NCBI RefSeq assembly: GCF_005222705.1
Contig: NZ_STGF01000023.1
Coordinates: forward strand, 1 to 64,000
From: Paenibacillus sp. SY21-1
Lineage (GTDB): Bacteria; Bacillota; Bacilli; Paenibacillales; Paenibacillaceae
Length of the DNA stretch: 64,000 nucleotides
Direction: 5' to 3'
Positions 1 through 8,178 of the stretch are shown one piece after another. Numbering within the stretch: position 1 is the stretch's first letter; the number at the start of each line of letters is the position of its first letter. A program made the position numbers and the translations under genes. Under the pieces are notes generated by a model. That model did no database searches. It was given only the letters and a program-made list of their open reading frames with translations, and was not told the DNA's origin.

Positions 1-417
1 ATTCAACCAAATGGATAAGCTACCTTTGAGGGCTGTCCGACCTTTTTCATTTCACCGCGAAAACTCTTTTTCTGAATATTCATTTTTCGAAAGTGATACG
101 ACTTTATGCAACGCTAGTGATTTGACCCAGTATCATATTCAAAATAATAGCCACTAAACACAGGGGATTTCGTGTTTAGTGGCTGTTGTCTTATCGAAAT
201 TTCACTATATTTCAGAACAGAAAGAACTTTAATGATAATGTTTTAAAAGGATAGTTAGCTCAGTCAGACTGGTCTGGTCCTTGTCCAATCTTAAAAAGAA
301 TAATTCAGTCTTCTATTGAGTAGAGTAATAAGTAAATTCAAAAACCTAGAAACAAATCCACAAATTTGAGCGTCTAAATTTAGAAAACAAAAATTTAGAA
401 GGAGATGACTAATTCTT
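1..417. other. Non-coding left end
   Basis: No open frame here looks coding. The only structured element is the hairpin at 150-183, described separately. The last 30 bases are A-rich and lead into a Shine-Dalgarno-like aaggag at about 400-405, ahead of the small membrane protein. Nothing else is recognised. Confidence 0.5.
150..183. terminator. Perfect 12-bp hairpin, probable terminator
   Basis: GCCACTAAACAC (150-161) is exactly complementary to GTGTTTAGTGGC (172-183), with a 10-base loop. The flanks are mildly T-rich to the right and A/T-rich to the left. It could end a gene lying left of the window, but no such gene is visible, so the role is inferred. Confidence 0.5.
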
Positions 418-867
418 ATGATACTTACCAAGTTTAGCAGCAATACACTAATTCGAGCTTGTGCTGTTGTATCTATGCTCATCGGACTTTTGTATACACC
501 ATCTATATTTAATATGTCCCTTCCCATAGTTGGTTTAGGCCCTGAATTAACCGAAGGACAGAAGATGGCTGAACTGTGGGGACTGTATGCTGTATATGGT
601 GGCTTAGGTATTTTTCTAGGATCTTTTTCATTGAACGCTTCTCTAACGACTTTTGGTAAACGTCTTGTTCTGAGTATTGCGCTGATCTCTATGTTCTTGT
701 TAATTGTTGCACAATTCCCCCCCCTTTTTTGGTGGATATTTGTAGGCGGAGCTGTCTTTTCGTGGTCGAGTGTGATTGGTTTTTTCCTGCATCTCTTCTT
801 GCTCTTCTTATCTATATGGGGAACAGTTGTAATCATTCACTCGATTGAACGATTAAGACGTTCTTAA
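418..867 (+). CDS. Small integral membrane protein of unknown function
   Basis: A 149-residue protein with about four hydrophobic segments, near residues 8-30, 50-68, 80-100 and 110-140. It ends in a short basic tail, IERLRRS. I recognise no enzymatic motif and no family. The ATG at 418 lies 12 bases after an aaggag motif, a long but workable spacing. An antisense frame covers the same DNA but lacks a ribosome site. The hydrophobic pattern and the ribosome site favour the plus strand. The gene stands alone, with the decayed UbiB-like gene downstream. A transport, sensing or stress role would be a guess. Confidence 0.6.
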   Translation: MILTKFSSNTLIRACAVVSMLIGLLYTPSIFNMSLPIVGLGPELTEGQKMAELWGLYAVYGGLGIFLGSFSLNASLTTFGKRLVLSIALISMFLLIVAQFPPLFWWIFVGGAVFSWSSVIGFFLHLFLLFLSIWGTVVIIHSIERLRRS

Positions 868-1042
868 AAACTTTATCAGAGCGAAGGTCGACTGGAGTCC
901 TTGTAATGGCAAGCTTCTCATTCAATAGAACTGGTTTCATTTGCTAGAGAGTAGCAAAACCGACTCGATTCTCGGCAAAGCCGCTGCTTAACGATCCTTC
1001 CATCATATCGGCTTTGCCTGGTATCGCTTCATGATGCTGTTC

Positions 1043-1593
1043 GAGACAATTACTATAAGAGTACCTAAAGTCTATTCTAAATATTCGACTAAGCAAATCC
1101 TAACGATGGAATATATAGAAGGACTTCGTTTACAAAAAAAGTGACAACTGACGTTTCAGAAATGCTCATGCATGCATTTTCAGATCAAATACTGATGATA
1201 GGCATCTTCCATGCAGATCCCCATCCCTTGAACATCATGTTGACAACCGTTGGCGAAGTTGCGCTTATTGACTTTGGTTCAGTTGGATATATATCGGATG
1301 ATGAATCAGGCGGTAGGTTTAGCTACTTGATTGGTTACAGCAGTAAAGATACAAAAGAGATGACGCACGGTTTGAAGAGGCTTTGTGAAGAAGGACATTT
1401 ACCCGATTAAGATCGGATAGAACGGCGTCTCATTTCACATAATCCCACGGGTATCATGATGAGACGCCTGATGTCGATGATTACAAAGACGGGGCTATCC
1501 TTAGAACCGACTGTTGCCGGGGCATGTAGAGCAATCATTACGCTGGATGGGACGTTGTCATCTGTTGCTGACCTTAGGGGGAAATGGATGTAA
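1043..1593 (+). pseudogene. Decayed UbiB/ABC1 kinase-like gene
   Basis: Three pieces read as the C-terminal part of a UbiB/ABC1 atypical kinase. The first (1043-1140) contains VPKVYSKYS and LTMEYIEG. The second (1141-1410) has the family signature FHADPHPLNIM and ALIDFGSVG, the metal-binding and DFG-like regions. The third (1411-1593) resembles the helical tail, with ITLDGTLSSV. The first and second are in different frames, and the switch falls in a run of seven A at 1134-1140. The second ends at TAA 1408-1410, and the third continues in the same frame. The N-terminal half is missing. Family members act in quinone or lipid metabolism. This copy cannot make a full protein. Confidence 0.75.
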
Positions 1594-2104
1594 GCAAGCG
1601 ATGGAACGTATTCCGCAGTAAAATTACACTGACAGGTGGCCTCGGCATTCTTCGCAGCAAATGTAAGCATTTTTCGCTTGCAAAAAAACACCATTGGTCA
1701 GCTTACTGTGAAACCATCGAAAGTAAGTTCTCTTCATGCGATTTAATGGATTGTGCAAGTTTTATCATCGGCTCCAATTGAGAACGTTTGGCCCAACCAA
1801 CCCCAACCAACCCCAACCAACCCCAACCAACCCCAACCTATCCATTCACAAGGTAGCTCCTCCTTATGTTCAGCCTGTAGATTGTCTTCAATCTTCAACC
1901 AGAGATATGTTGTTTTCTTGATCTGCCGGGCTTCTTATTGTTCCGATCTTCGAACATCGTCAACGGCCTCATTCACCAAATTCATAATATGGAAACTAGC
2001 GAAAGTCAATTCAGCTATCGTTATTATGAATCTACGCTAGTGATTTTAATTATAGGAAAGGCATTTATGATATGATGACCATACAGTAATTGAAAGGGTA
2101 CGGG
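1594..2104. other. Gene-free stretch with a decanucleotide repeat
   Basis: About 500 bases without a convincing gene. Short frames exist but overlap one another and lack ribosome sites. The only clear structure is the 10-base tandem repeat at 1791-1838. The region may be further debris of the decayed gene upstream. The last bases hold the ribosome site of the AraC regulator. Confidence 0.5.
1791..1838. repeat. 10-bp tandem repeat (CCCCAACCAA)
   Basis: Almost five head-to-tail copies of CCCCAACCAA. The first copy begins with G and the last is shortened. The plus strand is a pure C/A tract. It lies outside any supported gene and looks like a simple-sequence expansion. Confidence 0.9.
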
Positions 2105-3760
2105 GTGACGTTTTTGTACGGAGAAACAGCTTATGGAGAGCAGGTTCTATTTCGTTGGCACAGCTATCAATTGCTGAATGATTATATGGATTATGCGGTT
2201 GATCGTATGGGGCTGGTCGAGAATACGCTGTTCTATTTTACGGGCGGACAGGCAGTTTGGCAATTGAATGATCAGGAGGTGTTTTTGAAGTCAGGCATGG
2301 TCGTTGGATTGCGGGCCGGGACCTGGATTGAACCGGATCGCTTGCAGACATATGGACTCGAAGGATGGGCTATCGAATTTCGTCAGCTTGAATTAAAGAT
2401 GAATAGTGAAAATGGCGAGCAGCTAAGTGAATGCCGTTGGGAACTGCCGGATCATTGCGATTTCTTGACGGGCATCATTACCGGGAGCCAAATCAGGGAT
2501 CAATTGCAGCAATTGAGTATGCTTGGAGCCGACCCTGTGGAGAGAGCGGTGCGTTATCATCACGTCCTGTACATGATCCTAGCTGTTTTATATAAGCCTG
2601 TGGAGTGGTCCACTCAGACTACGGAGCAAGCGGTCTTACGGTCCATAACCTATTTGGAGCAGTATTACTACAAGCCGATTAAACGAGATGAACTGGCAAG
2701 AATAGCGGGTCTTAGCCCCTGGCACTATTCGCGTAAGTTTAGAGCGTTGACGGGCAAGTCTCCGCTGGATTATTTGAATAATTATCGGATTTACCGTGCG
2801 AAGGAGCGGCTGCTTCAAAGGAGCGGTCCCATGCATGATGTTGCCAAACAAGTGGGGTTCGAAGACTCTGCATATTTTAGCCGCAAATTTAAGCAGATGG
2901 AGGGAGTATCGCCGAAACAATATACTCGCGTTACTGCTGAACGGCGATTGTGCGCATTGTCCCCGCTGTATGCCGAAATATTAATAAAGCTGGGAATTGT
3001 GCCGCATTCTGTTGTGACGGTTCCAATGCTGCTGCCACCGCATCAGCGTTTGTTATTGGAAGAGCATGGCGTGCAAATGATTCCAACTTCGCAATTTGCT
3101 CTTGATCTGGGTGCTATCGCTGAAGCAAAGCCCCAGCTTATTGTAGGCCCAACGCTTCACAGTGAATCAAGGCGCATGCTCATGTCGATCGCTCCTCTGC
3201 TATCAGGGCTGTCGCTGGACCTGATCCCTGCCACTGCACAATTGGCGGCATTATTTAGAAAAGAAAATGAGGCCGAGGAAATATACCGTTATTTGCAGAG
3301 GGTGGACGTTCTGGCACGTGAACGATTAAAGAAGATCATTCAGGAGCGTCGAACGGTTATGGTAGTGCGCATTGAGCCAAACGGCTATCGCTACCTTGGC
3401 GCGCATTCGCTAGGTCTCTCGCGCATGCTTTACCGGGAATTAGGCTTGACGATTCCCGCACTGCTGAATAGAGGGCAATATTGGTTTAATTCATTGGATA
3501 TAGAGACATTGCCTGCCATTGATCCACACTATATCTTTCTGGAAGATCGGGTCATGGAGGGCGACGATACGCGCTTTATGAGAGAAGCGCTACTGAATCA
3601 TCCGTGCTGGAGCAGGCTTTCTGCCGTCAGGAACGATTGTGTTTCTATGATGGATACAAGCTTGTGGATTGGCTGCGGGCCATTTGGCTATCCCCTTGTG
3701 ATGGAGCAGATTGTTGCGGCATTATCGGATGAAAACAGCACAATTATCCAGAAACTATAG
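2105..3760 (+). CDS. AraC-family regulator with siderophore-binding-protein sensor domain
   Basis: A transcription factor of about 551 residues in three parts. The N-terminal ~150 residues look like a cupin-type AraC arm. A two-helix-turn-helix AraC DNA-binding domain spans roughly residues 170-270 (LARIAGLSPWHYSRKF, VAKQVGFEDSAYFSRKF). The C-terminal ~280 residues resemble a periplasmic iron-siderophore binding protein (TroA/FecB fold) without a signal peptide. In Bacillus subtilis, Btr has this architecture and activates siderophore uptake when it binds the ferri-siderophore. The binding lipoprotein just downstream is visibly similar to the C-terminal part; both have a YRYLG/YRVLG strand and DPHYIFLE/DPDYIFLE. 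I chose GTG 2105 because gaaaggg lies six bases upstream; a TTG at 2090 is the alternative. A role in iron uptake control is inferred. Confidence 0.88.
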   Translation: MTFLYGETAYGEQVLFRWHSYQLLNDYMDYAVDRMGLVENTLFYFTGGQAVWQLNDQEVFLKSGMVVGLRAGTWIEPDRLQTYGLEGWAIEFRQLELKMNSENGEQLSECRWELPDHCDFLTGIITGSQIRDQLQQLSMLGADPVERAVRYHHVLYMILAVLYKPVEWSTQTTEQAVLRSITYLEQYYYKPIKRDELARIAGLSPWHYSRKFRALTGKSPLDYLNNYRIYRAKERLLQRSGPMHDVAKQVGFEDSAYFSRKFKQMEGVSPKQYTRVTAERRLCALSPLYAEILIKLGIVPHSVVTVPMLLPPHQRLLLEEHGVQMIPTSQFALDLGAIAEAKPQLIVGPTLHSESRRMLMSIAPLLSGLSLDLIPATAQLAALFRKENEAEEIYRYLQRVDVLARERLKKIIQERRTVMVVRIEPNGYRYLGAHSLGLSRMLYRELGLTIPALLNRGQYWFNSLDIETLPAIDPHYIFLEDRVMEGDDTRFMREALLNHPCWSRLSAVRNDCVSMMDTSLWIGCGPFGYPLVMEQIVAALSDENSTIIQKL

Positions 3761-3808
3761 CACTATCCCCTATAGAGTGTATGGCAACAATCTGTTACGC
3801 TTTATCAG

Positions 3809-3823
3809 TGATAATTATTCTCA
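3809..3823 (+). promoter_or_regulatory. Fur box upstream of siderophore-binding lipoprotein
   Basis: TGATAATTATTCTCA matches the Bacillus 7-1-7 Fur consensus TGATAATNATTATCA at all but one position. It lies 25 bases before the ATG of the binding-protein gene, where a bound repressor would block transcription. Iron-dependent repression is inferred from this match. Confidence 0.82.
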
Positions 3824-3848
3824 TACATAACGAAGGGGAGAAAGTAAC

Positions 3849-4868
3849 ATGTCTAAAAAATCGCTGCAATGGATGGGAATGTTTGTAGCCGTTTTGCTTA
3901 TGGTTGTTTTGTCAGCCTGTTCAGCAGCTAAAGAGTCAGAGCAACAAATGCCTAGTGCAAATGTGGAGTCTATTGCGAATGAAGTGCCGGCTCAGGAAGG
4001 TGCGGAAGCCGAGACGCGCACGTACAAGGATAGATTTGGAGATGTAACGATTCCAGTGGCGCCAAAGAAGATGTTAGTAATTGGTACTCGGTATGCAGAA
4101 TATTTAATTTCGATGGGGATCAAGCCTGCAATGGTCTTGGGCGTACCGAGTGTAGAGCCGGAATATCGCCTGGAGTATTTCAAGAGTAATGGGGTCGAAT
4201 TCATAGACTACCCGCAGTATGAGCAAAATTACGAGCTGCTTCTGACACTTGCTCCGGATATGATGCTGACTATGGGTGTCGGCTTGGAAGAAAACGTATA
4301 TGATCAATTAAAGATGATTGCTCCAACGGTAGCGATTGATGCAGGTCCTTCAATGGACGAGGCAATGCCAATACTGGCGCAATTATTCGATAAGGAAACG
4401 GAATATAAGACAGTTAAGGAAACGTTCGATAATAAAGCGGAAAAGGCAAAGCTGGCCTTGGATGAAGCGATTGGGGACAGTACAGTGCTCGTGTTGCGAG
4501 CAGATGATAAGAACTATCGCGTTCTGGGTCAACGTGCGAATATGGGAAGCAGCAAGCTGTTCTATCAACAGCTTGGCTTGAACATTCCTGAGCGCCTGGC
4601 AGATGAAGAAGCGTGGTTCACCGTTATATCGATGGAAATTTTACCGGAGCTCGATCCTGATTATATTTTTCTTGAAAATCGGAAAGCGGAAAATTTTAAT
4701 GGAAATGAGTCAACCAAGCAATTAATGGATTCTGCTGTATGGAAAAATCTGAAGGCTGTAAAAACGGGCAAGGTATTTGATTTGGACACGCGTGATTTTG
4801 TTGGCGGAGAGGGTCCGATTGGATACGACAAGATGATTGATTATATCGTAAGCAGCCTTATTCCATAG
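3849..4868 (+). CDS. Iron-siderophore ABC transporter substrate-binding lipoprotein
   Basis: A 339-residue lipoprotein of the FecB/TroA-like class that captures ferric siderophores at the cell surface. The signal peptide (residues 1-25) ends in the lipobox LSAC, with Cys at about residue 25. A linker of ~30 residues precedes the binding domain, which opens with YKDRFGDVTIPVAPKKMLVIG. Length is typical. A near-perfect Fur box sits in the promoter and aagggg precedes the ATG. No permease or ATPase gene follows: the next gene is a sensor kinase. The partner transporter must therefore be encoded elsewhere or be shared with another binding protein, as happens with FhuD/YfiY-type proteins in Bacillus. 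Substrate identity cannot be read from the sequence. Confidence 0.9.
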   Translation: MSKKSLQWMGMFVAVLLMVVLSACSAAKESEQQMPSANVESIANEVPAQEGAEAETRTYKDRFGDVTIPVAPKKMLVIGTRYAEYLISMGIKPAMVLGVPSVEPEYRLEYFKSNGVEFIDYPQYEQNYELLLTLAPDMMLTMGVGLEENVYDQLKMIAPTVAIDAGPSMDEAMPILAQLFDKETEYKTVKETFDNKAEKAKLALDEAIGDSTVLVLRADDKNYRVLGQRANMGSSKLFYQQLGLNIPERLADEEAWFTVISMEILPELDPDYIFLENRKAENFNGNESTKQLMDSAVWKNLKAVKTGKVFDLDTRDFVGGEGPIGYDKMIDYIVSSLIP

Positions 4869-4983
4869 AGCCCAATTGAATGGTTGCGAAACCTATTAGG
4901 ATTAGGTACGATAGCGCTATTAGACAGCGTTTCTTTCTCATGATAAAGCAGGAGAGCTGAAACAAAGTGCAGGAGCATCGTGT

Positions 4984-6912
4984 ATGTTTACGAACTTGAA
5001 GTATCTCAAGCTGAAGAAAGTGATCCTTCCTATTCTTCTTTTTATAGTTGTTGCATCAGCTATTCCTGTGCTCTATTTGAGAGAAAACAATCCGGACGCG
5101 TCAAAACCTGCAAACGGCGTGCTGGACCTGTCGGAATGGACTTTTGTGAATGAGAAGCCAAGTCTGGCCGGAGAATGGGAGTTTTATTGGGGAAACCTGT
5201 ATACATACAGTGAGCTTCAGGCCAGTGACGCTGCTCCCAAACAGATTGTTTATGTGCCTAAGACATGGGATGCCTACGAGCAGGATGGGAAAAAGCTCCC
5301 GGGATTGGGCTATGCAACCTACAAGCTCAAGATTATCGTAAGGGATGCAGAGCAGTCACTCAGCTTGCGCCTGAATAATATTGCGACAGCCTATCGGCTG
5401 TTTGCCAATGATATAGAGCTTGCAACTAATGGGACGGTCGGTACGGAACGTCAAAGCACTGTGCCTGGTTATCAATCGAGGACGATTACGTTTAAGCCTC
5501 CTTCCAAGGAATTTTCTCTTATTCTTCAGGTTTCTAATTTCAGCTACGCTCGCGGCGGCGTGTGGTACGATATCGGCATAGGAACACCGGAGCAGATGGA
5601 CAATTTAGATCGCATGAACATCTATAAGGATGCCATCCTGATTGGCAGCCTGTTGATTATGGCTATGCATTATACAGGCTTCTACAGTGTCATGCGCAAG
5701 GATAGAAGCAGCCGGTATTTAATGCTGCTATGCATGATTTTTATTGTACGCATCTCTTTGTTTGGAGACAGTTTTATCGTCAGGCTTTTTCCCGATCTGT
5801 CCTTTGAGTTTCTCGTGTTTCTAACCTATGTGGATATGTACTGGATTCCGGTTGTTCTTTTTCTGATGATCGCCAGCCTATATCCTAAGAATATACCGCC
5901 ATTCGCGAGCAAAGCCGTTGTGATCTATGGGATAGCGGAGTCGCTTATTACCGCTATACTTCCCATGCAAATCTATACGAAATTTTCCCCGGTGATAACA
6001 GTAATCGGGTCCATGTTGGTTTGCTGGCTAATCATTATTGCTGTAGGGGCGTATATGCGGGCTGAAAAAGGGGCGCTGCTTGTTCTGGTTACCCTTGTTG
6101 GCATATTGGCAACTATTGTGCATGATAGCTTATACCATTCGTCTATCATACATAATTCTTTTGGAGAATTGATGTCTGTCGGTATTTTTCTGTTGTTGTG
6201 CGTGTGTTCCTTTATTTCTGCCAGGCGGTTTGCCGATGCTTATGAGCGGGCCAATCAGCTGACCTTTCATTTGGGCGAGGCATTGAAGAAAGAAAAGGAA
6301 GCGACAGATGAACTGGTCAAAACGGAGATGGCTTTCTTAAAAGCACAGATCAAGCCCCATTTTCTATACAATTCGTTGAGCGTCATCACGGCTCTCAGCA
6401 CCAAAAATCCGCAACGGACTAAATCACTATTGTACGACTTGTCGGATTATTTAAGAGGCAGCTTCCATTTTGAAAACTATGACGGAATGACGCCAATTGA
6501 GAGCGAGCTATCCACCGTCAGAGCCTACCTTTCCATTGAGAAGGTGCGTTTTCAAGGGAAGCTGAATGTGGAATACGATATCGATGAGTCGATTGCAATC
6601 CCGGTTCCTTTGCTTACGATCCAGCCTTTGGTGGAGAACGCGATACGCCATGGCATCATGAAGAGATCGGAGAGCGGAACCGTCAGGATCAGTGTGCAGA
6701 GAGGCGAAGCATGTACGGTGATTTCAGTACATGACGACGGCGAGGGCATTCCGGATTGGAAGCTATCGGAAATATTTGGCGAGCCTGCGTCCACAACCGG
6801 AGTCGGACTCAAAAATATTCAACGTCGCCTGATTCTGTATTATGGACAAGGGTTGGAAATCCAGAGTCTGGAATGTCAAGGAACAAGGGTCACTATGAGA
6901 ATACCCGATTAA
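4984..6912 (+). CDS. 7TM-DISM LytS/YesM-type sensor histidine kinase
   Basis: A 642-residue membrane kinase. An N-terminal membrane anchor (residues 10-30) is followed by an extracellular beta-rich domain (about 40-205) of the kind found in front of 7TM-DISM receptors, possibly a carbohydrate-binding fold. Then come about seven hydrophobic segments (215-420). The cytoplasmic part starts with the His_kinase signature QIKPHFLYNSL, with phospho-acceptor His near 459. The ATPase lobe carries VENAIRHG (N box), DDGEGIP (G1) and TGVGLKNIQRRL (G2). aggag lies eight bases before ATG 4984. The response-regulator gene starts 11 bases after its stop, so the two form one operon. It follows the iron-binding lipoprotein by 115 bases, so an iron or siderophore stimulus is possible, but no sequence feature shows this. 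Confidence 0.9.
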   Translation: MFTNLKYLKLKKVILPILLFIVVASAIPVLYLRENNPDASKPANGVLDLSEWTFVNEKPSLAGEWEFYWGNLYTYSELQASDAAPKQIVYVPKTWDAYEQDGKKLPGLGYATYKLKIIVRDAEQSLSLRLNNIATAYRLFANDIELATNGTVGTERQSTVPGYQSRTITFKPPSKEFSLILQVSNFSYARGGVWYDIGIGTPEQMDNLDRMNIYKDAILIGSLLIMAMHYTGFYSVMRKDRSSRYLMLLCMIFIVRISLFGDSFIVRLFPDLSFEFLVFLTYVDMYWIPVVLFLMIASLYPKNIPPFASKAVVIYGIAESLITAILPMQIYTKFSPVITVIGSMLVCWLIIIAVGAYMRAEKGALLVLVTLVGILATIVHDSLYHSSIIHNSFGELMSVGIFLLLCVCSFISARRFADAYERANQLTFHLGEALKKEKEATDELVKTEMAFLKAQIKPHFLYNSLSVITALSTKNPQRTKSLLYDLSDYLRGSFHFENYDGMTPIESELSTVRAYLSIEKVRFQGKLNVEYDIDESIAIPVPLLTIQPLVENAIRHGIMKRSESGTVRISVQRGEACTVISVHDDGEGIPDWKLSEIFGEPASTTGVGLKNIQRRLILYYGQGLEIQSLECQGTRVTMRIPD

Positions 6913-6923
6913 GGAGAGCGAGC

Positions 6924-7802
6924 ATGCTGCGTACGATACTGGTGGATGATGAGCCTATTATTTTGAACGAATTAAGAGAATTGCTGGAGAACCGGCAACT
7001 CATAATCGTGGGCGTTTACACCGACCCTCTGGATGCTTTGCGGGAGCTGCCGAAGACGAAGCCGGACTGCGCCTTTTTGGATATCGAGATGCCGGGCATG
7101 ACCGGTATTGAGCTGGCAGAGCGGCTCGTCTCCGCCAATAAGGCGCTGGAGATCATCTTTGTGACGGCATATAATCATTATGCGTCCGAAGCCTTTAATG
7201 TCGGTGCCGTCGATTATCTGCTCAAGCCTATACGGCCGGAGAGGATCGGGAAAGCCGTCGACAAGCTGCGACGGAATCGAGGCGCAGAGCAGCCAGATCG
7301 ACCACTCGCTTGCTCGATTCGATGCTTCGGCTCATTTGAAGTTCTTATGGACGGAAAACCCGTGAAATGGGGGCGCTCGAAGTCGAAGGAGTTTCTGGCT
7401 TATATGCTTCAATATGAGGGGAAATGGGTGTCAAAGTACAGGCTCTGCGAGGAGCAGTGGTTAGGGTATGAGCCGGAGCAAGCACTTGCATACCTCCAAA
7501 CGTCCGTCTACAGATTACGCAAAAATCTCAGTGAGGCCGGCTGTACGCAGCTAGAGATTGCATATTCAGGCGACCGATATATTTTAAGGGTTAAAGAAGC
7601 GGATTGGGATGTTCGCGCATTCAAAGAAGCATTAGAGGTTTTTAGCCAAGCACGCTCTTTCAAAGCGGCTCAACAAGCGATAAGCCTTTACCGCGGCGAT
7701 TATCTGGAGGGTGAGGACTGGCTATGGTCTGACATCCCTCGCGAGCATTATTTTCGGCAATATGAAAAATTGCTGGAGGAAACGGCGGAGACTGGCGAAT
7801 AA
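6924..7802 (+). CDS. Response regulator with winged-helix and BTAD-type output
   Basis: A 292-residue protein. The receiver domain covers residues 1-120, with acidic pocket DDE (9-11), phospho-acceptor Asp53 in FLDIEMPG, and the conserved Lys in LLKPI. A winged-helix DNA-binding domain with SARP-like features follows (about 128-215, including RSKSKEFLAYML). The C-terminal helical part (216-292, ALEVFSQARSFKAAQQAISLYRGDYLEGED) resembles a bacterial transcriptional activation domain but is short. The true start is ATG 6924, preceded by aaggag directly after the kinase stop codon. It is the obvious partner of the LytS-like kinase. The terminator at 7843-7885 closes the operon. Target genes are unknown. 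Confidence 0.88.
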   Translation: MLRTILVDDEPIILNELRELLENRQLIIVGVYTDPLDALRELPKTKPDCAFLDIEMPGMTGIELAERLVSANKALEIIFVTAYNHYASEAFNVGAVDYLLKPIRPERIGKAVDKLRRNRGAEQPDRPLACSIRCFGSFEVLMDGKPVKWGRSKSKEFLAYMLQYEGKWVSKYRLCEEQWLGYEPEQALAYLQTSVYRLRKNLSEAGCTQLEIAYSGDRYILRVKEADWDVRAFKEALEVFSQARSFKAAQQAISLYRGDYLEGEDWLWSDIPREHYFRQYEKLLEETAETGE

Positions 7803-7842
7803 TCGGCTCTTCTACAGAAAAATTTACAAGTATTTCGAAAAG

Positions 7843-7885
7843 AAGCGCGAAAGATGGCGAATAAACGCCGTTTTTCGCGCTTTTT
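7843..7885 (+). terminator. Rho-independent terminator after two-component operon
   Basis: AAGCGCGAAA (7843-7852) pairs perfectly with TTTCGCGCTT (7873-7882). An inner GGCG/CGCC pair extends the stem, and it runs into a short T tract. It lies 41 bases after the response-regulator stop codon. Confidence 0.85.
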
Positions 7886-8053
7886 GCTAGAGTTTTGCTA
7901 GTGCGGCTCAATAAAATGATTATAAGTGACCAGAATCTGATAGAAACGGTGGTGGAGATATGCGTAAGACCTTGGAAGTAGACGATGATATATGGTGTTT
8001 GGGAGAGCTTTCCGATTTCTGATAAGCATATTCGTATGTTCAAACTATACACG

Positions 8054-8067
8054 GCAGTAGATACTGC
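8054..8067. promoter_or_regulatory. Palindrome, possible operator
   Basis: GCAGTA-GA-TACTGC is a perfect 6-2-6 inverted repeat about 110 bases before the 1950-aa surface-protein gene. It could be a repressor or activator site, but no factor can be assigned. Confidence 0.25.
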
Positions 8068-8178
8068 TGTTCAGTATTTTGGTGTGTTTAATAATCATGG
8101 GTGCTGCTGTAACGACTTCTAAGTAACCGGTAGCAGCAATCCACTAATGTTGTGGCAACAAGAAAGGAGTAAAATGCT

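Larger units (their letters stand above)
7803..8178. other. Intergenic region upstream of the 1950-aa surface protein
   Basis: It holds the terminator of the two-component operon at 7843-7885 and a palindrome at 8054-8067. No coding frame is convincing. The 3-prime end carries the ribosome site aaaggag for the ATG at 8179. Confidence 0.55.

Noticed and set aside
291..836. A 181-codon minus-strand frame opposite the small membrane protein
   Set aside because: It has no ribosome site and no recognisable motif. The plus-strand frame has regular membrane segments.
974..1018. Perfect 10-bp inverted repeat GGCAAAGCCG/CGGCTTTGCC
   Set aside because: The loop is 25 bases and no T tract follows. It sits at the left end of the decayed UbiB-like gene and may be chance, so I did not call it a terminator.
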